DNA of 64,000 bases from the NCBI RefSeq assembly GCF_024029435.1, contig NZ_CP097118.1:558001-622000 (forward strand), read 5' to 3'. Under the pieces are notes generated by a model. It did not search any database and had not been told where the DNA came from. It saw only the letters and a program-made list of their open reading frames with translations. How positions within the stretch are numbered: position 1 is the first letter of the stretch; every line of letters begins with the position of its first letter. The stretch comes from Fructilactobacillus hinvesii (GTDB lineage: Bacteria; Bacillota; Bacilli; Lactobacillales; Lactobacillaceae). This document shows positions 52,054 through 62,307 of this stretch, piece by piece. Made by a program: the position numbers and the translations under genes.

Positions 52054-52175
52054 ACGGATACTCCTTTAATTAGCTTGCCAGTTTAAAACCGGATCCGATT
52101 CATGTGATTAGGAATAGTGTAAAATAATTAGATGTGAGATGGAAGTTATATTTTAGCAATGGGAGTAATGAGAGC

Positions 52176-53342
52176 ATGGTAAACCTAAAGAATGAAATTA
52201 AAGCTAACGTGTTAAAAACCCGGTTATCGGATATTTATGGGTTTAGTGAACAACTAGCCCAGATAAAAGATCTGGTGTCTTTGACCATCGGAGAACCGGA
52301 TTTTCCGACTCCAGAACACGTGAAGAAAGCCGGAATGGCGGCAATTGCAGCTGATGAGAGTCACTACACCGCTACCTGGGGGCGGATTGCTACCCGGATG
52401 GCAGCATCACGATACCTAAAAAATCGGTATGACCTAGATTACGATCCGAAAACCCAGCTGGTGATTACCAATGGGGTGACGGAAGCAATGTATGCGACGT
52501 TAGCAACCTTCGTGGGGAAGGGCGACGAAGTTCTATTGCCAACGCCGGCTTTTCCGGTTTACGATTCGTTAGTGGAACTAAACGAAGGAAAACTGGTGGA
52601 AATCAACACGCAACCAGATGGCTTTTTGCTGACGCCCGAACGATTACAAGCTACGTTAGCCGCTCATCCCCGGGCGAAGGTTTTAATTGTCAATTTTCCA
52701 TCGAATCCAACGGGGCGGAGCTATTCAACAGACCAGATTCAGGCGCTGGCGGATGTGATTAAAAGGACCGATTTGGTGGTGGTTAGTGATGAAATTTACA
52801 GCGAATTGACGTACACCGGGCGTCACGTTTCGTTGGCTCGGTATTTACCGGAGCAGACAATTTTGTTTAACGGGTTGTCGAAATCGCATGCGATGACCGG
52901 CTGGCGGATTGGAGTAGCCGCCGGACCAGCAGCGGTGATGACTGAGATTGCGAAAGTGCGCGAATTGATGTCGACCTCCGTGATGACCGCTGCCCAAGTA
53001 GCCGCTGAAGAAGCCTTTGGTAACGGGATGGATGACGCCGCTTCCATGCGGGCAGAATACGAACGCCGGCGAGATTACGTTTACAACGAATTTACGCGGT
53101 TAGGCTTTGCGTGTGAGAAACCGCAGGGAGCCTTTTATCTCTTTGCAAAGATTCCAGAGCGCTTCCATTTGAGTAGTGCTGCCTTTTGTCAAGACGTGGC
53201 CAAGACGGTGAAGGTCGGGATGATTCCTGGATCAAGTTTTGGGGCCGGAGGCGAAGGCTACGTGCGGGTAAGTTACGCCACCAGCATGAGTAATTTGGAA
53301 GAAGCCGTTCGTCGACTACAAGTTTATTGTGACCAACATTAA
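52176..53342 (+). CDS. PLP-dependent class I/II aminotransferase
   Basis: A 388-residue fold-type I aminotransferase. GEPDFPTPEHVK at the start, NFPSNPTGR, SDEIYSELTY, the PLP Lys in SKSHAMTGWRIG, and VRVSYATS near the end. The longest frame starts 14 codons upstream, but GGGAG sits at proper distance to the ATG at 52176. Family members include PatA and AraT (aromatic). Substrate not proven. Confidence 0.85.
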   Translation: MVNLKNEIKANVLKTRLSDIYGFSEQLAQIKDLVSLTIGEPDFPTPEHVKKAGMAAIAADESHYTATWGRIATRMAASRYLKNRYDLDYDPKTQLVITNGVTEAMYATLATFVGKGDEVLLPTPAFPVYDSLVELNEGKLVEINTQPDGFLLTPERLQATLAAHPRAKVLIVNFPSNPTGRSYSTDQIQALADVIKRTDLVVVSDEIYSELTYTGRHVSLARYLPEQTILFNGLSKSHAMTGWRIGVAAGPAAVMTEIAKVRELMSTSVMTAAQVAAEEAFGNGMDDAASMRAEYERRRDYVYNEFTRLGFACEKPQGAFYLFAKIPERFHLSSAAFCQDVAKTVKVGMIPGSSFGAGGEGYVRVSYATSMSNLEEAVRRLQVYCDQH

Positions 53343-53349
53343 TTATTGA

Positions 53350-53396
53350 CAAAAAAAAAAGAAGCGTTTCGCAGTTGCGAAGCGCTTCTTTTTTGA
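53350..53396. terminator. Bidirectional terminator aminotransferase / ldh
   Basis: AAGAAGCGTTTCGC pairs with GCGAAGCGCTTCTT (one G-U) and is flanked by A- and T-runs. Confidence 0.93.
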
Positions 53397-53402
53397 ACCG
53401 AT

Positions 53403-54398
<996 letters not shown>

Positions 54399-54402
54399 CT
54401 AA

Positions 54403-54452
54403 ATTATAACATTGAAAGTGTTACTTTTCACATTCAAATGCAACCGTTTTCT
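54403..54452 (-). promoter_or_regulatory. ldh promoter with perfect upstream cre
   Basis: Minus-strand -10 TATAAT (54403-54408); a weak GTGAAA is 17 bases upstream. Read on the plus strand, ATGCAACCGTTTTCT (54438-54452) fits the cre consensus exactly. It lies about 30 bases beyond the -10, upstream of the -35 position, where CcpA acts as an activator. Confidence 0.65.
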
Positions 54453-54533
54453 TAAATTCAAGGTAAAATCCAACTTATATAAGTAAGAAAAGGGGAGATT
54501 GAATTAGGAGTTAAAAAAAGTTCAGAAAATGTG

Positions 54534-54562
54534 TTGACGATTTTAAAATCTGATGCTATGAT
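54534..54562 (+). promoter_or_regulatory. Promoter of the tRNA array
   Basis: TTGACG (54534-54539), 17 bases, TATGAT (54557-54562); 45 bases before the first tRNA. Confidence 0.8.
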
Positions 54563-54606
54563 TTAATAGTTGTCAAAACGATGTAGCTGTTTTGATTCTC
54601 AGAAAT

Positions 54607-54679
54607 GGAAGATTAGCTCAGTTGGGAGAGCGTCTGCCTTACAAGCAGAGGGTCACAGGTTCGAGCCCTGTATCTTCCA
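54607..54679 (+). tRNA. tRNA-Val (TAC)
   Basis: 73 bases; acceptor GGAAGAT/ATCTTCC; anticodon loop CTTACAA gives anticodon TAC. 3' CCA is not encoded. Confidence 0.97.
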
Positions 54680-54685
54680 TTACAT

Positions 54686-54758
54686 GAGCCGTTAGCTCAG
54701 TTGGTAGAGCATCTGACTTTTAATCAGAGGGTCGGCAGTTCGAACCTGCCACGGCTCA
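54686..54758 (+). tRNA. tRNA-Lys (TTT)
   Basis: 73 bases; acceptor GAGCCGT/ACGGCTC; anticodon loop CTTTTAA. CCA not encoded. Confidence 0.97.
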
Positions 54759-54777
54759 TTTGTAAAAATAATAATAT

Positions 54778-54860
54778 GCGGACGTGGCGGAATTGGCAGA
54801 CGCGCTAGATTTAGGTTCTAGTGTCTTAGTGACGTGGGGGTTCGAGTCCCTTCGTCCGCA
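54778..54860 (+). tRNA. tRNA-Leu (TAG)
   Basis: 83 bases with long variable arm; acceptor GCGGACG/CGTCCGC; anticodon loop TTTAGGT. CCA not encoded. Confidence 0.96.
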
Positions 54861-54872
54861 TTGATTATTTTT

Positions 54873-54946
54873 GCCGACTTAGCTCAGTTGGCTAGAGCGC
54901 GTCACTAGTAATGATGAGGTCGGAGGTTCGAGTCCTCTAGTCGGCA
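54873..54946 (+). tRNA. tRNA-Thr (AGT)
   Basis: 74 bases; acceptor GCCGACT/AGTCGGC; anticodon loop CTAGTAA reads AGT, so position 34 is A and inosine or wobble is needed for other Thr codons. CCA not encoded. Confidence 0.9.
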
Positions 54947-54950
54947 TTAT

Positions 54951-55022
54951 GCGGAAGTAGTTCAGTGGTAGAACGCTACCTTGCCATGGTGGAGGTCGCG
55001 GGTTCGAATCCCGTCTTCCGCT
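54951..55022 (+). tRNA. tRNA-Gly (GCC)
   Basis: 72 bases; acceptor GCGGAAG/CTTCCGC with T at position 73; anticodon loop TTGCCAT. CCA not encoded. Confidence 0.96.
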
Positions 55023-55036
55023 TTTTTGCTATTCAT

Positions 55037-55122
55037 GCCGGGGTGGCGGAATTGGCAGACGCACAGGACTTAAAATCCTGCGGTCAGTAATGACCGTACC
55101 GGTTCGATCCCGGTCCTCGGCA
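55037..55122 (+). tRNA. tRNA-Leu (TAA)
   Basis: 86 bases with long variable arm; acceptor GCCGGGG/CCTCGGC region; anticodon loop CTTAAAA. CCA not encoded. Confidence 0.95.
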
Positions 55123-55127
55123 TTTAT

Positions 55128-55201
55128 GCACCTATAGCGCAATTGGATAGAGTGTCTGACTACGAATCAGAAGGTTGCAGGTTCGACTCCTGCTAGGTGC
55201 A
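55128..55201 (+). tRNA. tRNA-Arg (ACG)
   Basis: 74 bases; acceptor GCACCTA/TAGGTGC; anticodon loop CTACGAA. CCA not encoded. Confidence 0.97.
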
Positions 55202-55206
55202 TTGTT

Positions 55207-55280
55207 CGGGAAGTAGCTCAGCTTGGTAGAGCACCTGGTTTGGGACCAGGGGGTCGCAGGTTCGAATCCTGTCTTCCCGA
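55207..55280 (+). tRNA. tRNA-Pro (TGG)
   Basis: 74 bases; acceptor CGGGAAG/CTTCCCG; anticodon loop TTTGGGA. CCA not encoded. Confidence 0.97.
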
Positions 55281-55296
55281 TTTTAATTGGCATCAA

Positions 55297-55332
55297 TGAA
55301 AAGTATTGGCTGGCTTCAGCCAATACTTTTTT
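55297..55332 (+). terminator. Intrinsic terminator of the tRNA array
   Basis: AAAAGTATTGGCTG pairs with CAGCCAATACTTTT around a 4-base loop; T-run follows. Confidence 0.95.
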
Positions 55333-55363
55333 GTATAGTTAGAAACCAACGGAGGGCCTTTGC

Positions 55364-55411
55364 TTGTTATTTGCTGTGGATATTATATAATTAAAGTCAA
55401 CATTAGTCAGA
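55364..55411 (+). promoter_or_regulatory. ctsR promoter and CtsR operator
   Basis: TTGTTA (55364-55369), 16 bases, TATAAT (55386-55391). A direct repeat AGTCAAC/AGTCAGA with 10-base period (55395-55411) fits the CtsR box (GGTCAAANANNGTCAAA) apart from a few bases. It lies at the start site, so CtsR can repress its own operon. Confidence 0.65.
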
Positions 55412-55425
55412 GATGAGATGAGATT

Positions 55426-55899
55426 ATGACACATCACAGCATGTCAGATACAATCGAAGAATATTTAAAACAATTGTTGCTTAGTGCGGACACGCCGGAA
55501 GTGGAAATTCGTCGTTCAGACATTGCGGACCACTTTGACGTCGTCCCCTCTCAGATTAATTATGTGATTAAAACTCGATTTACCCTGCGCGACGGTTACG
55601 TGGTCCAGAGCAAGCGGGGCGGGGGTGGTTACATCCGCATCGAACAAATTGATTTGGCCAGTGATGCTGAAGTGTTTGACCAGTTGGTGACCTCCATCGG
55701 CACCCAGATTACCCAAAAAGCCGAAGAAGACATTCTAACCACCCTCTATCATAATGGGATGCTTTCCGCCCGCGAAGTTAACATGATTTCTTCCATCTTA
55801 ACTCATGAAGCAATTGCCATTACTGATGCTGAAACCGAAGGAAAAGTACGAGCAAACGTCCTGAAGGCTCTGTTGAGTCGTTTACGGTACGAATGCTAA
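55426..55899 (+). CDS. ctsR: Stress-response repressor CtsR
   Basis: Heat-shock repressor of clp genes, 157 residues. N-terminal HTH (SDIADHFDVVPSQINYVI, then a Gly-rich RGGGGYIRI wing) is diagnostic. The first ATG at 55426 follows a weak GATGAG; an internal ATG at 55441 would match the typical CtsR start but has no RBS. In Bacillus the next genes are mcsA and mcsB; here clpC follows directly. Confidence 0.92.
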   Translation: MTHHSMSDTIEEYLKQLLLSADTPEVEIRRSDIADHFDVVPSQINYVIKTRFTLRDGYVVQSKRGGGGYIRIEQIDLASDAEVFDQLVTSIGTQITQKAEEDILTTLYHNGMLSAREVNMISSILTHEAIAITDAETEGKVRANVLKALLSRLRYEC

Positions 55900-55919
55900 T
55901 TGAAAGGAGACTTGCTTTT

Positions 55920-58385
55920 ATGGCAGATTCATTAACTCCCAGTGCAAAACGAGTGTTAAACATTGCACAAGACCAAGCGCGCAGCTTTAAGCACCAAGCG
56001 GTGGGAACCGAGCATCTTTTGTTGGCGCTAACGCTGGAAAAAACTGGGATTGCTTACGAAACCCTGACGCAACTCTCAATCACAGATCAAGACGTTTTTG
56101 AGGAAATCGAACAACGAGTTGGCTACGGAAACTTAGATGCTGAAGCTACAACCTACCTGAGTTACTCACCTAAAATGAGAGACATCATCGCTCTGGCTGC
56201 TCGAATCTCCCAACAATACGGGAGCTTAAAGGTTGGACCAGAGCACCTATTGTTGGCCCTGACGACCGATGAAAAGGGAGTGGCCTCCCGAATTATGGTG
56301 GGGCTTGGCACTACTCCTGAAGAAGTTCGTAAGATTACGATCCGTAAGATGGGGGTTCCGGACCAAGGCGTCGGAGCAGCTCGCGAAAAGCAAGCTAACG
56401 AAAGCCAAACTCCGACGCTAGATTCTCTAGCTAAGGACCTGACCAAGACCGCCCGAGATGAGCAACTCGATCCAATTATTGGTAGAGATCAAGAAATCAA
56501 GCGGGCCATTCAGGTGTTGAGCAGAAGAACCAAGAACAATCCCGTTTTAATCGGGGAACCAGGAGTTGGAAAGACCGCGATTGCGGAAGGTCTAGCACAA
56601 AAGATCGTGCAAAAGGCCGTCCCGGAGGACATGTTGAACAAACGGATTATGATGCTCGACATGGGCTCCTTAGTGGCGGGAACCAAGTACCGGGGTGAAT
56701 TTGAAAACCGGTTAAAGAAGGTGATTAACGAAATCCAGACGAGTAGGAACGTGATTCTATTTGTCGACGAACTCCATACCCTGATTGGAGCTGGAGGCGC
56801 CGAAGGAGCCATTGATGCGTCTAACATTTTGAAGCCGGCCTTAGCTCGGGGCGAACTTCAGATGATGGGAGCAACGACCCTCGATGAATACCAAAAACAC
56901 ATTGAGTCTGATGCGGCATTGGAACGGCGGTTTGCCACGATTCAGGTGAACGAACCATCCGTTACTGAAGCCAAGGAAATTCTTCGAGGCTTACGGCCGA
57001 AGTATGAAGAACACCACCACGTTCAGATTACTGATGCTGCGATTGATGCGGCCGTTGATTTATCCCACCGCTACATTAGTGACCGCTTCTTGCCGGACAA
57101 AGCCATTGATTTAATGGATGAAGCCGCTGCTAAGGTGCGGATTGATGAACTACAAGGAACGAGTCCGGTGCTGAAAAAACAGCAAGAATTAGAAACGGCA
57201 CGCAAAGAAAAGGATCAGGCAATTGAGGACCAACGTTTTGACGATGCGGTTTCGATTCGGGCTCACGAACAAGAACTGGAACGAGAGCTCCAACAGTTGC
57301 AGCAGCAAAGTGATCAACAACGCCAACGCGAAAACGATAATCATCAGTATGAACTACAAGAGGACGCCGAAGACGTGGCTCGGATTGTAGCTGAATGGAC
57401 TGGGGTTCCGGTTACTAAGCTCCAAAAAGCCGATACGGATCAGTTGATTAATCTAGAAGCTCAACTGCACAAACACGTGATTGGACAAGACGAAGCCGTT
57501 TCGGCCGTGGCTAGAGCGGTTCGGCGGGCCCGGAGTGGTTTGAAGGATCCGAACCGGCCGATTGGCTCGTTCCTCTTCTTAGGTCCGACGGGAGTTGGAA
57601 AGACCGAGCTAGCCAAGCAGTTGGCGGCTACGATGTTTGGTTCGTCCGATGACATGATTCGAGTGGATATGAGTGAATTCATGGAGAAGTACTCTACTAG
57701 TCGGTTAGTGGGATCTGCTCCTGGTTACGTTGGTTACGACGAGGGCGGCCAGCTGACTGAAAAGGTTCGCAATCATCCATACTCCGTTGTTTTGCTGGAT
57801 GAAGTAGAAAAGGCACATCCGGACGTCTTTAACATGTTGCTGCAAGTTCTTGATGACGGCTTCTTAACTGATTCAAAGGGACGGAAGGTTGATTTTCGGA
57901 ATACGATTATCATTATGACCTCCAACTTAGGAGCTACTGCCTTACAGCAACAAAAGACGGTAGGATTTGAAACCGCCCAAACCCGGGATCGGGATCGAGA
58001 AATGAAACAGGTCATTGACGAACAGGTTAAGCAGTTCTTCCGGCCGGAATTTTTGAACCGGATTGACGAGACCGTTTACTTCCATTCTCTGACGAAACCA
58101 GAATTACACCAGATTGTGAGGTTACTGACGCGCAAGCTGGTGAGTCGGGTAGAAGAGCAAGGCTTTGAACTCCGCTTGACCCCGGCAGCCATCGATGCGG
58201 TGGTGACTAAGGGTTATCAGCCAGAGTACGGAGCGCGGCCGTTACGTCGGGCTATCCAAACTCTAATTGAAGATCCGTTGAGTGAAGATTTGTTGGCCGG
58301 TAAATTTCAAAAGGGCGATCGCATTACGGTGGGAGCCCGGAAAAACGAAATTACGATTACCGCTAAGTCCCCCAAATTAGTTTAA
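55920..58385 (+). CDS. clpC: ATP-dependent Clp protease ATPase ClpC
   Basis: AAA+ unfoldase that feeds ClpP, 821 residues. Two N-terminal Clp repeats (residues 5-145), Walker A1 GEPGVGKT near 212, a UVR motif-like [17 protein letters not shown] near 440, and Walker A2 GPTGVGKT near 555. An upstream frame from 55893 overlaps ctsR; AAAGGAGA favours the ATG at 55920. Operon with ctsR; terminator follows. Confidence 0.96.
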   Translation: MADSLTPSAKRVLNIAQDQARSFKHQAVGTEHLLLALTLEKTGIAYETLTQLSITDQDVFEEIEQRVGYGNLDAEATTYLSYSPKMRDIIALAARISQQYGSLKVGPEHLLLALTTDEKGVASRIMVGLGTTPEEVRKITIRKMGVPDQGVGAAREKQANESQTPTLDSLAKDLTKTARDEQLDPIIGRDQEIKRAIQVLSRRTKNNPVLIGEPGVGKTAIAEGLAQKIVQKAVPEDMLNKRIMMLDMGSLVAGTKYRGEFENRLKKVINEIQTSRNVILFVDELHTLIGAGGAEGAIDASNILKPALARGELQMMGATTLDEYQKHIESDAALERRFATIQVNEPSVTEAKEILRGLRPKYEEHHHVQITDAAIDAAVDLSHRYISDRFLPDKAIDLMDEAAAKVRIDELQGTSPVLKKQQELETARKEKDQAIEDQRFDDAVSIRAHEQELERELQQLQQQSDQQRQRENDNHQYELQEDAEDVARIVAEWTGVPVTKLQKADTDQLINLEAQLHKHVIGQDEAVSAVARAVRRARSGLKDPNRPIGSFLFLGPTGVGKTELAKQLAATMFGSSDDMIRVDMSEFMEKYSTSRLVGSAPGYVGYDEGGQLTEKVRNHPYSVVLLDEVEKAHPDVFNMLLQVLDDGFLTDSKGRKVDFRNTIIIMTSNLGATALQQQKTVGFETAQTRDRDREMKQVIDEQVKQFFRPEFLNRIDETVYFHSLTKPELHQIVRLLTRKLVSRVEEQGFELRLTPAAIDAVVTKGYQPEYGARPLRRAIQTLIEDPLSEDLLAGKFQKGDRITVGARKNEITITAKSPKLV

Positions 58386-58390
58386 ATAGA

Positions 58391-58427
58391 GAAAAGACTA
58401 ACGATCACTTTTGGTCGTTAGTCTTTT
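58391..58427 (+). terminator. Intrinsic terminator of ctsR-clpC
   Basis: AAAAGACTAACGA and TCGTTAGTCTTTT make a 13-bp perfect stem with a 10-base loop and T-run. Confidence 0.95.
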
Positions 58428-58430
58428 TGG

Positions 58431-58459
58431 TTGACGGATGGGGGGCAACATTGTATACT
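58431..58459 (+). promoter_or_regulatory. Strong promoter in the rpoB leader
   Basis: TTGACG (58431-58436), 17 bases, TATACT (58454-58459). It starts four bases after the clpC terminator and about 190 bases before the rpoB start codon. Confidence 0.85.
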
Positions 58460-58528
58460 ACAGAAGTATTGACTATGAATTGAAATGTGCGATTGCGATC
58501 TATTGTCCGTAATCGTGTTTATACAAAG

Positions 58529-58567
58529 CCAAAAATAAGTAACTGTACTTATTTTTGGATTTTTTTT
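58529..58567 (+). terminator. Intrinsic terminator inside the rpoB leader
   Basis: CCAAAAATAAGTA (58529-58541) and TACTTATTTTTGG (58546-58558) form a perfect 13-bp stem with a 4-base loop, then A and eight T residues. It is downstream of the promoter at 58431 and 80 bases upstream of rpoB, with no ORF that ends here: an attenuator or the end of a short RNA of about 100 bases. Confidence 0.8.
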
Positions 58568-58647
58568 GCTTAAAATTGGGCTTTTTGCCCATTTGTAATC
58601 AAATTGTAACATTTCAGTTCGCGAGATTTATAAGGAGGGTGAACAAC

Positions 58648-61600
58648 TTGGCAGAAGACTTGAAGGTAAACACACCACAAGCAATGGCCGGTAACGTTGT
58701 TAAGTACGGTAAACACAGAACCCGGCGGAGTTACGCCAGAATCAAGAAGGTTTTAGACTTACCGAACTTGATTGAGGTCCAAACGGATTCTTACAACTGG
58801 TTCTTAGACGAAGGACTCCGTGAGATGTTTAAAGACATCATGCCCATCGATGATTTTCAAGGAAAGTTATCGTTAGACTTCGTTGACTACCAATTATTAG
58901 AACCAAAGTACACAGTTGCGGAAGCACGGGCTCATGAAGTAAACTACTCCGCCCCCCTGCACGTAACCTTAAAATTAACGAACCACGAAACTGGAGAAAT
59001 CAAAACCCAAGACGTCTTCTTCGGGGACTTACCGTTGATGACCGACCAGGGAACTTTCATTATTAATGGAGCAGAACGGGTGATTGTTTCGCAATTAGTT
59101 CGTTCGCCTGGTGCTTACTACCACAAAGAATTAGATAAAAATGGTCGTGAAACTTACAGTGCCACGGTGATTCCCAACCGGGGAGCTTGGATGGAATTTG
59201 CAACGGATGCGAAGAACATTTCTTACATCCGGATTGACCGGACCCGGAAGCTACCAATTACGGAATTAGTGCGGGCCCTTGGATTTGGTTCCGACGACGA
59301 AATTACGGAAATTTTTGGTTCCACGAGTGACACCTTGAACCTGACTTTGGAAAAGGACGTCCACAAGGATGCCAGTGATTCACGGGTTGAAGAAGCCTTA
59401 AAGGATATCTACGAACGCTTGCGTCCGGGTGAACCAAAGACCGCGGAATCGTCAAGAAACCTGTTAACGACCCGGTTCTTTGACCCGAAACGGTACGACA
59501 TGGCTCCCGTTGGTCGTTACAAGACGAACGAAAAGTTAAGCTTGAAAAACCGTTTGATGGGTGCTGCTTTGGCTGAAACCTTAGCCGATCCAGATACGGG
59601 AGAAATCATTGCTAACAAGGGTGATGTGCTCGAAAAGGAACTAATGAAGAAGTTAGCACCTTACTTAGAACGCAAGGACTTTAAAGCCTACACGTTCAAT
59701 CCATCTGCTGAAGCGGTTGTTACCGATCCAGTGACGGTTCAAATCATCAAGGTGTACTCCAACACAGATCCTGAAAAAGTGGTTCCGGTGGTTGGAAACG
59801 ACAACATTAGCTTGGATTACAAACACATCACGCCTGCTGATATGTTAGCCCAAGTCAACTACTTCTTTAACTTACAAGAAGGACTTGGTTCGGCTGACGA
59901 TATCGACCACTTGAGTAACCGACGGGTTCGTTCCGTGGGTGAATTACTGCAAAACCAATTCCGGATTGGATTATCCCGGATGGAACGGGTGGTCCGTGAA
60001 CGGATGTCAATCCAAGATACTGCTACGGTTACACCGCAACAATTGATTAACATTCGGCCCGTCGTGGCTTCCGTAAAGGAATTCTTTGGTTCCTCACAAC
60101 TATCCCAGTTCATGGACCAAACGAACCCACTGGGAGAATTAACGCACAAGCGACGGTTATCAGCCTTAGGACCTGGTGGAATTACGCGGGACCGGGCTGG
60201 TTATGAAGTTCGAGACGTTAACTATACCCACTATGGTCGGATTTGTCCGATTGAAACGCCCGAAGGTCCTAACATTGGACTGATTAACTCATTCTCTGGT
60301 TATGCTCGGGTTAACAAGTATGGTTTCATCGAATCACCATACCGGCGGGTGGATTGGAACACCCACAAGGTAACCGATAAGATCGATTACCTGACGGCCG
60401 GCGACGAAGATAAGTACGTGATTGCTCAGGCCAACTCGCCGTTGAACCCCGACGGTTCCTTCCGCGATGACCAGGTGATGGCGCGGGACAAGTCCGAATA
60501 CGTGGAAGCTAACACTGATGACGTGGACTACATGGACGTTTCACCTAAGCAAGTGGTTTCCGTCGCTACGGCATGTATCCCCTTCTTGGAAAATGATGAC
60601 TCGAACCGGGCCCTCATGGGATCAAACATGCAACGGCAAGCGGTTCCACTGCTTAATCCCCACGCTCCATTAGTGGGAACGGGAATGGAATACAAGACCG
60701 CCCATGACTCGGGAGTGGCTAAGATTGCGAAATATCCAGGAACGGTAGAATACGTTGATGCGCGTGAAATTAAAATCCGCCGTGACAACGGCACGTTAGA
60801 TACGTACGAACTGACGAAGTTCATGCGGTCTAATAACGGAATGAACTACAACCAAACACCAATCGTGAAAACCGGGGACCACGTCGATGCCGATGAAATC
60901 ATCGCCGATGGTCCAGCCATGGAAAGTGGAGAATTAGCCTTAGGACAAAACCCAACGGTGGCCTTCATGACTTGGCAAGGTTACAACTTCGAAGATGCCA
61001 TCGCGATTAGCGAAAAATTAGTTAAAGAAGATGCCTACACTTCGATTCACATTGAAGAATACGAATCAGAAACCCGGGACACGAAACTCGGACCAGAAGA
61101 AATGACCCGCGAAATTCCAAACGTCGGTGAAGATGCCTTAAAGGACCTTGACGAAAATGGAATTGTCCGGATTGGAGCCGAAGTGCACGACGGTGACATT
61201 TTGGTCGGAAAGGTGACGCCTAAGGGAATGACCGAACTTTCTTCTGAAGAACGGTTGTTGCACGCCATCTTCGGGGAAAAATCACGTGAAGTTCGGGATA
61301 CTTCCCTGCGGGTTCCGCACGGTGCCGATGGAGTGGTTCAAGACGTCAAGGTCTTCTCCCGTGAAAACGGTGATGAACTGCAACCAGGTGTGAATAAAAT
61401 GGTGCGGGTTTACATTGCCCAAAAACGGAAGTTGCAAGTCGGTGATAAGATGGCCGGTAAGCACGGAAACAAAGGGACGGTCTCAATCGTGGTTCCAGAA
61501 GAAGACATGCCATTTATGCCAGATGGAACTCCAGTTGATATCCTGTTAAGTCCCATGGGGGTGCCTTCCCGGATGAACATTGGTCAGGTGCTCGAAATGC

Positions 61601-62283
61601 ACTTAGGAATGGCAGCCAAGAAATTGGGAATCCACGTTTCAACGCCTGTCTTTGATGGGGCTACTAGTGCTGATGTGTGGGATGCTGTTAAAGAAGCGGG
61701 ACTTTCTGAAGATGGCAAGACAATTCTATATGATGGTCGGACCGGGGAACCATTTGACAAGCCAGTGGCTGTCGGAGTCATGGGGTACCTGAAGTTGAAC
61801 CACATGTCAGAAGATAAAATTCACGCTCGTTCCATTGGACCTTACTCCTTGGTTACTCAACAACCCCTTGGTGGGAAAGCCCAATTTGGGGGCCAGCGGT
61901 TTGGTGAAATGGAAGTTTGGGCCCTCGAAGCTTATGGGGCAGCCCACACCCTCCAAGAAATCCTGACGTACAAGTCTGATGACGTGGTTGGTCGGGTAAA
62001 GACCTATGAAGCCATCGTAAAGGGCGATCCAATTCCAAAACCAGGGGTTCCAGAATCATTCCGGGTTTTAGTGAAGGAATTACAAGCGCTGGGATTAGAC
62101 ATGAAGGTCTTAGGTTCTAACCATCAGGCCATTGATTTGCGCGACATGGATGAAGATGATGAAGTTGTGAACGTGAACGCTTTAAACAAGGTTGCTCACG
62201 AACAAGATGATCAACCAGCAGAAACAAAACCAGAAGCTAGTCATGCGGCTGGACACGATGAAAATGAGCAACAAGATCAGTAA
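58648..62283 (+). CDS. rpoB: RNA polymerase beta subunit
   Basis: Catalytic core subunit, 1211 residues, full length. Seen: the rifampicin region [20 protein letters not shown] followed by [10 protein letters not shown], the active-site part [12 protein letters not shown], and the C-terminal [23 protein letters not shown] start 9 bases after AAGGAGG; the long frame from 58555 would begin within the leader terminator. rpoC follows 24 bases later. Confidence 0.98.
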   Translation: MAEDLKVNTPQAMAGNVVKYGKHRTRRSYARIKKVLDLPNLIEVQTDSYNWFLDEGLREMFKDIMPIDDFQGKLSLDFVDYQLLEPKYTVAEARAHEVNYSAPLHVTLKLTNHETGEIKTQDVFFGDLPLMTDQGTFIINGAERVIVSQLVRSPGAYYHKELDKNGRETYSATVIPNRGAWMEFATDAKNISYIRIDRTRKLPITELVRALGFGSDDEITEIFGSTSDTLNLTLEKDVHKDASDSRVEEALKDIYERLRPGEPKTAESSRNLLTTRFFDPKRYDMAPVGRYKTNEKLSLKNRLMGAALAETLADPDTGEIIANKGDVLEKELMKKLAPYLERKDFKAYTFNPSAEAVVTDPVTVQIIKVYSNTDPEKVVPVVGNDNISLDYKHITPADMLAQVNYFFNLQEGLGSADDIDHLSNRRVRSVGELLQNQFRIGLSRMERVVRERMSIQDTATVTPQQLINIRPVVASVKEFFGSSQLSQFMDQTNPLGELTHKRRLSALGPGGITRDRAGYEVRDVNYTHYGRICPIETPEGPNIGLINSFSGYARVNKYGFIESPYRRVDWNTHKVTDKIDYLTAGDEDKYVIAQANSPLNPDGSFRDDQVMARDKSEYVEANTDDVDYMDVSPKQVVSVATACIPFLENDDSNRALMGSNMQRQAVPLLNPHAPLVGTGMEYKTAHDSGVAKIAKYPGTVEYVDAREIKIRRDNGTLDTYELTKFMRSNNGMNYNQTPIVKTGDHVDADEIIADGPAMESGELALGQNPTVAFMTWQGYNFEDAIAISEKLVKEDAYTSIHIEEYESETRDTKLGPEEMTREIPNVGEDALKDLDENGIVRIGAEVHDGDILVGKVTPKGMTELSSEERLLHAIFGEKSREVRDTSLRVPHGADGVVQDVKVFSRENGDELQPGVNKMVRVYIAQKRKLQVGDKMAGKHGNKGTVSIVVPEEDMPFMPDGTPVDILLSPMGVPSRMNIGQVLEMHLGMAAKKLGIHVSTPVFDGATSADVWDAVKEAGLSEDGKTILYDGRTGEPFDKPVAVGVMGYLKLNHMSEDKIHARSIGPYSLVTQQPLGGKAQFGGQRFGEMEVWALEAYGAAHTLQEILTYKSDDVVGRVKTYEAIVKGDPIPKPGVPESFRVLVKELQALGLDMKVLGSNHQAIDLRDMDEDDEVVNVNALNKVAHEQDDQPAETKPEASHAAGHDENEQQDQ

Positions 62284-62307
62284 AAACTGAGCAAGGAGGG
62301 AACGCCA

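Noticed and set aside
55132-55323. Minus-strand ORF across tRNA-Arg and tRNA-Pro with the phrase GFEPATPWSQTRCSTKLSY
   Set aside because: This is the well-known false protein read from the antisense of tRNA genes; it overlaps two clear tRNAs and the terminator.
58499-58575. Possible leader peptide reading through the rpoB terminator from a GTG
   Set aside because: No ribosome binding site and no run of regulatory codons; the frame covers the hairpin by chance.
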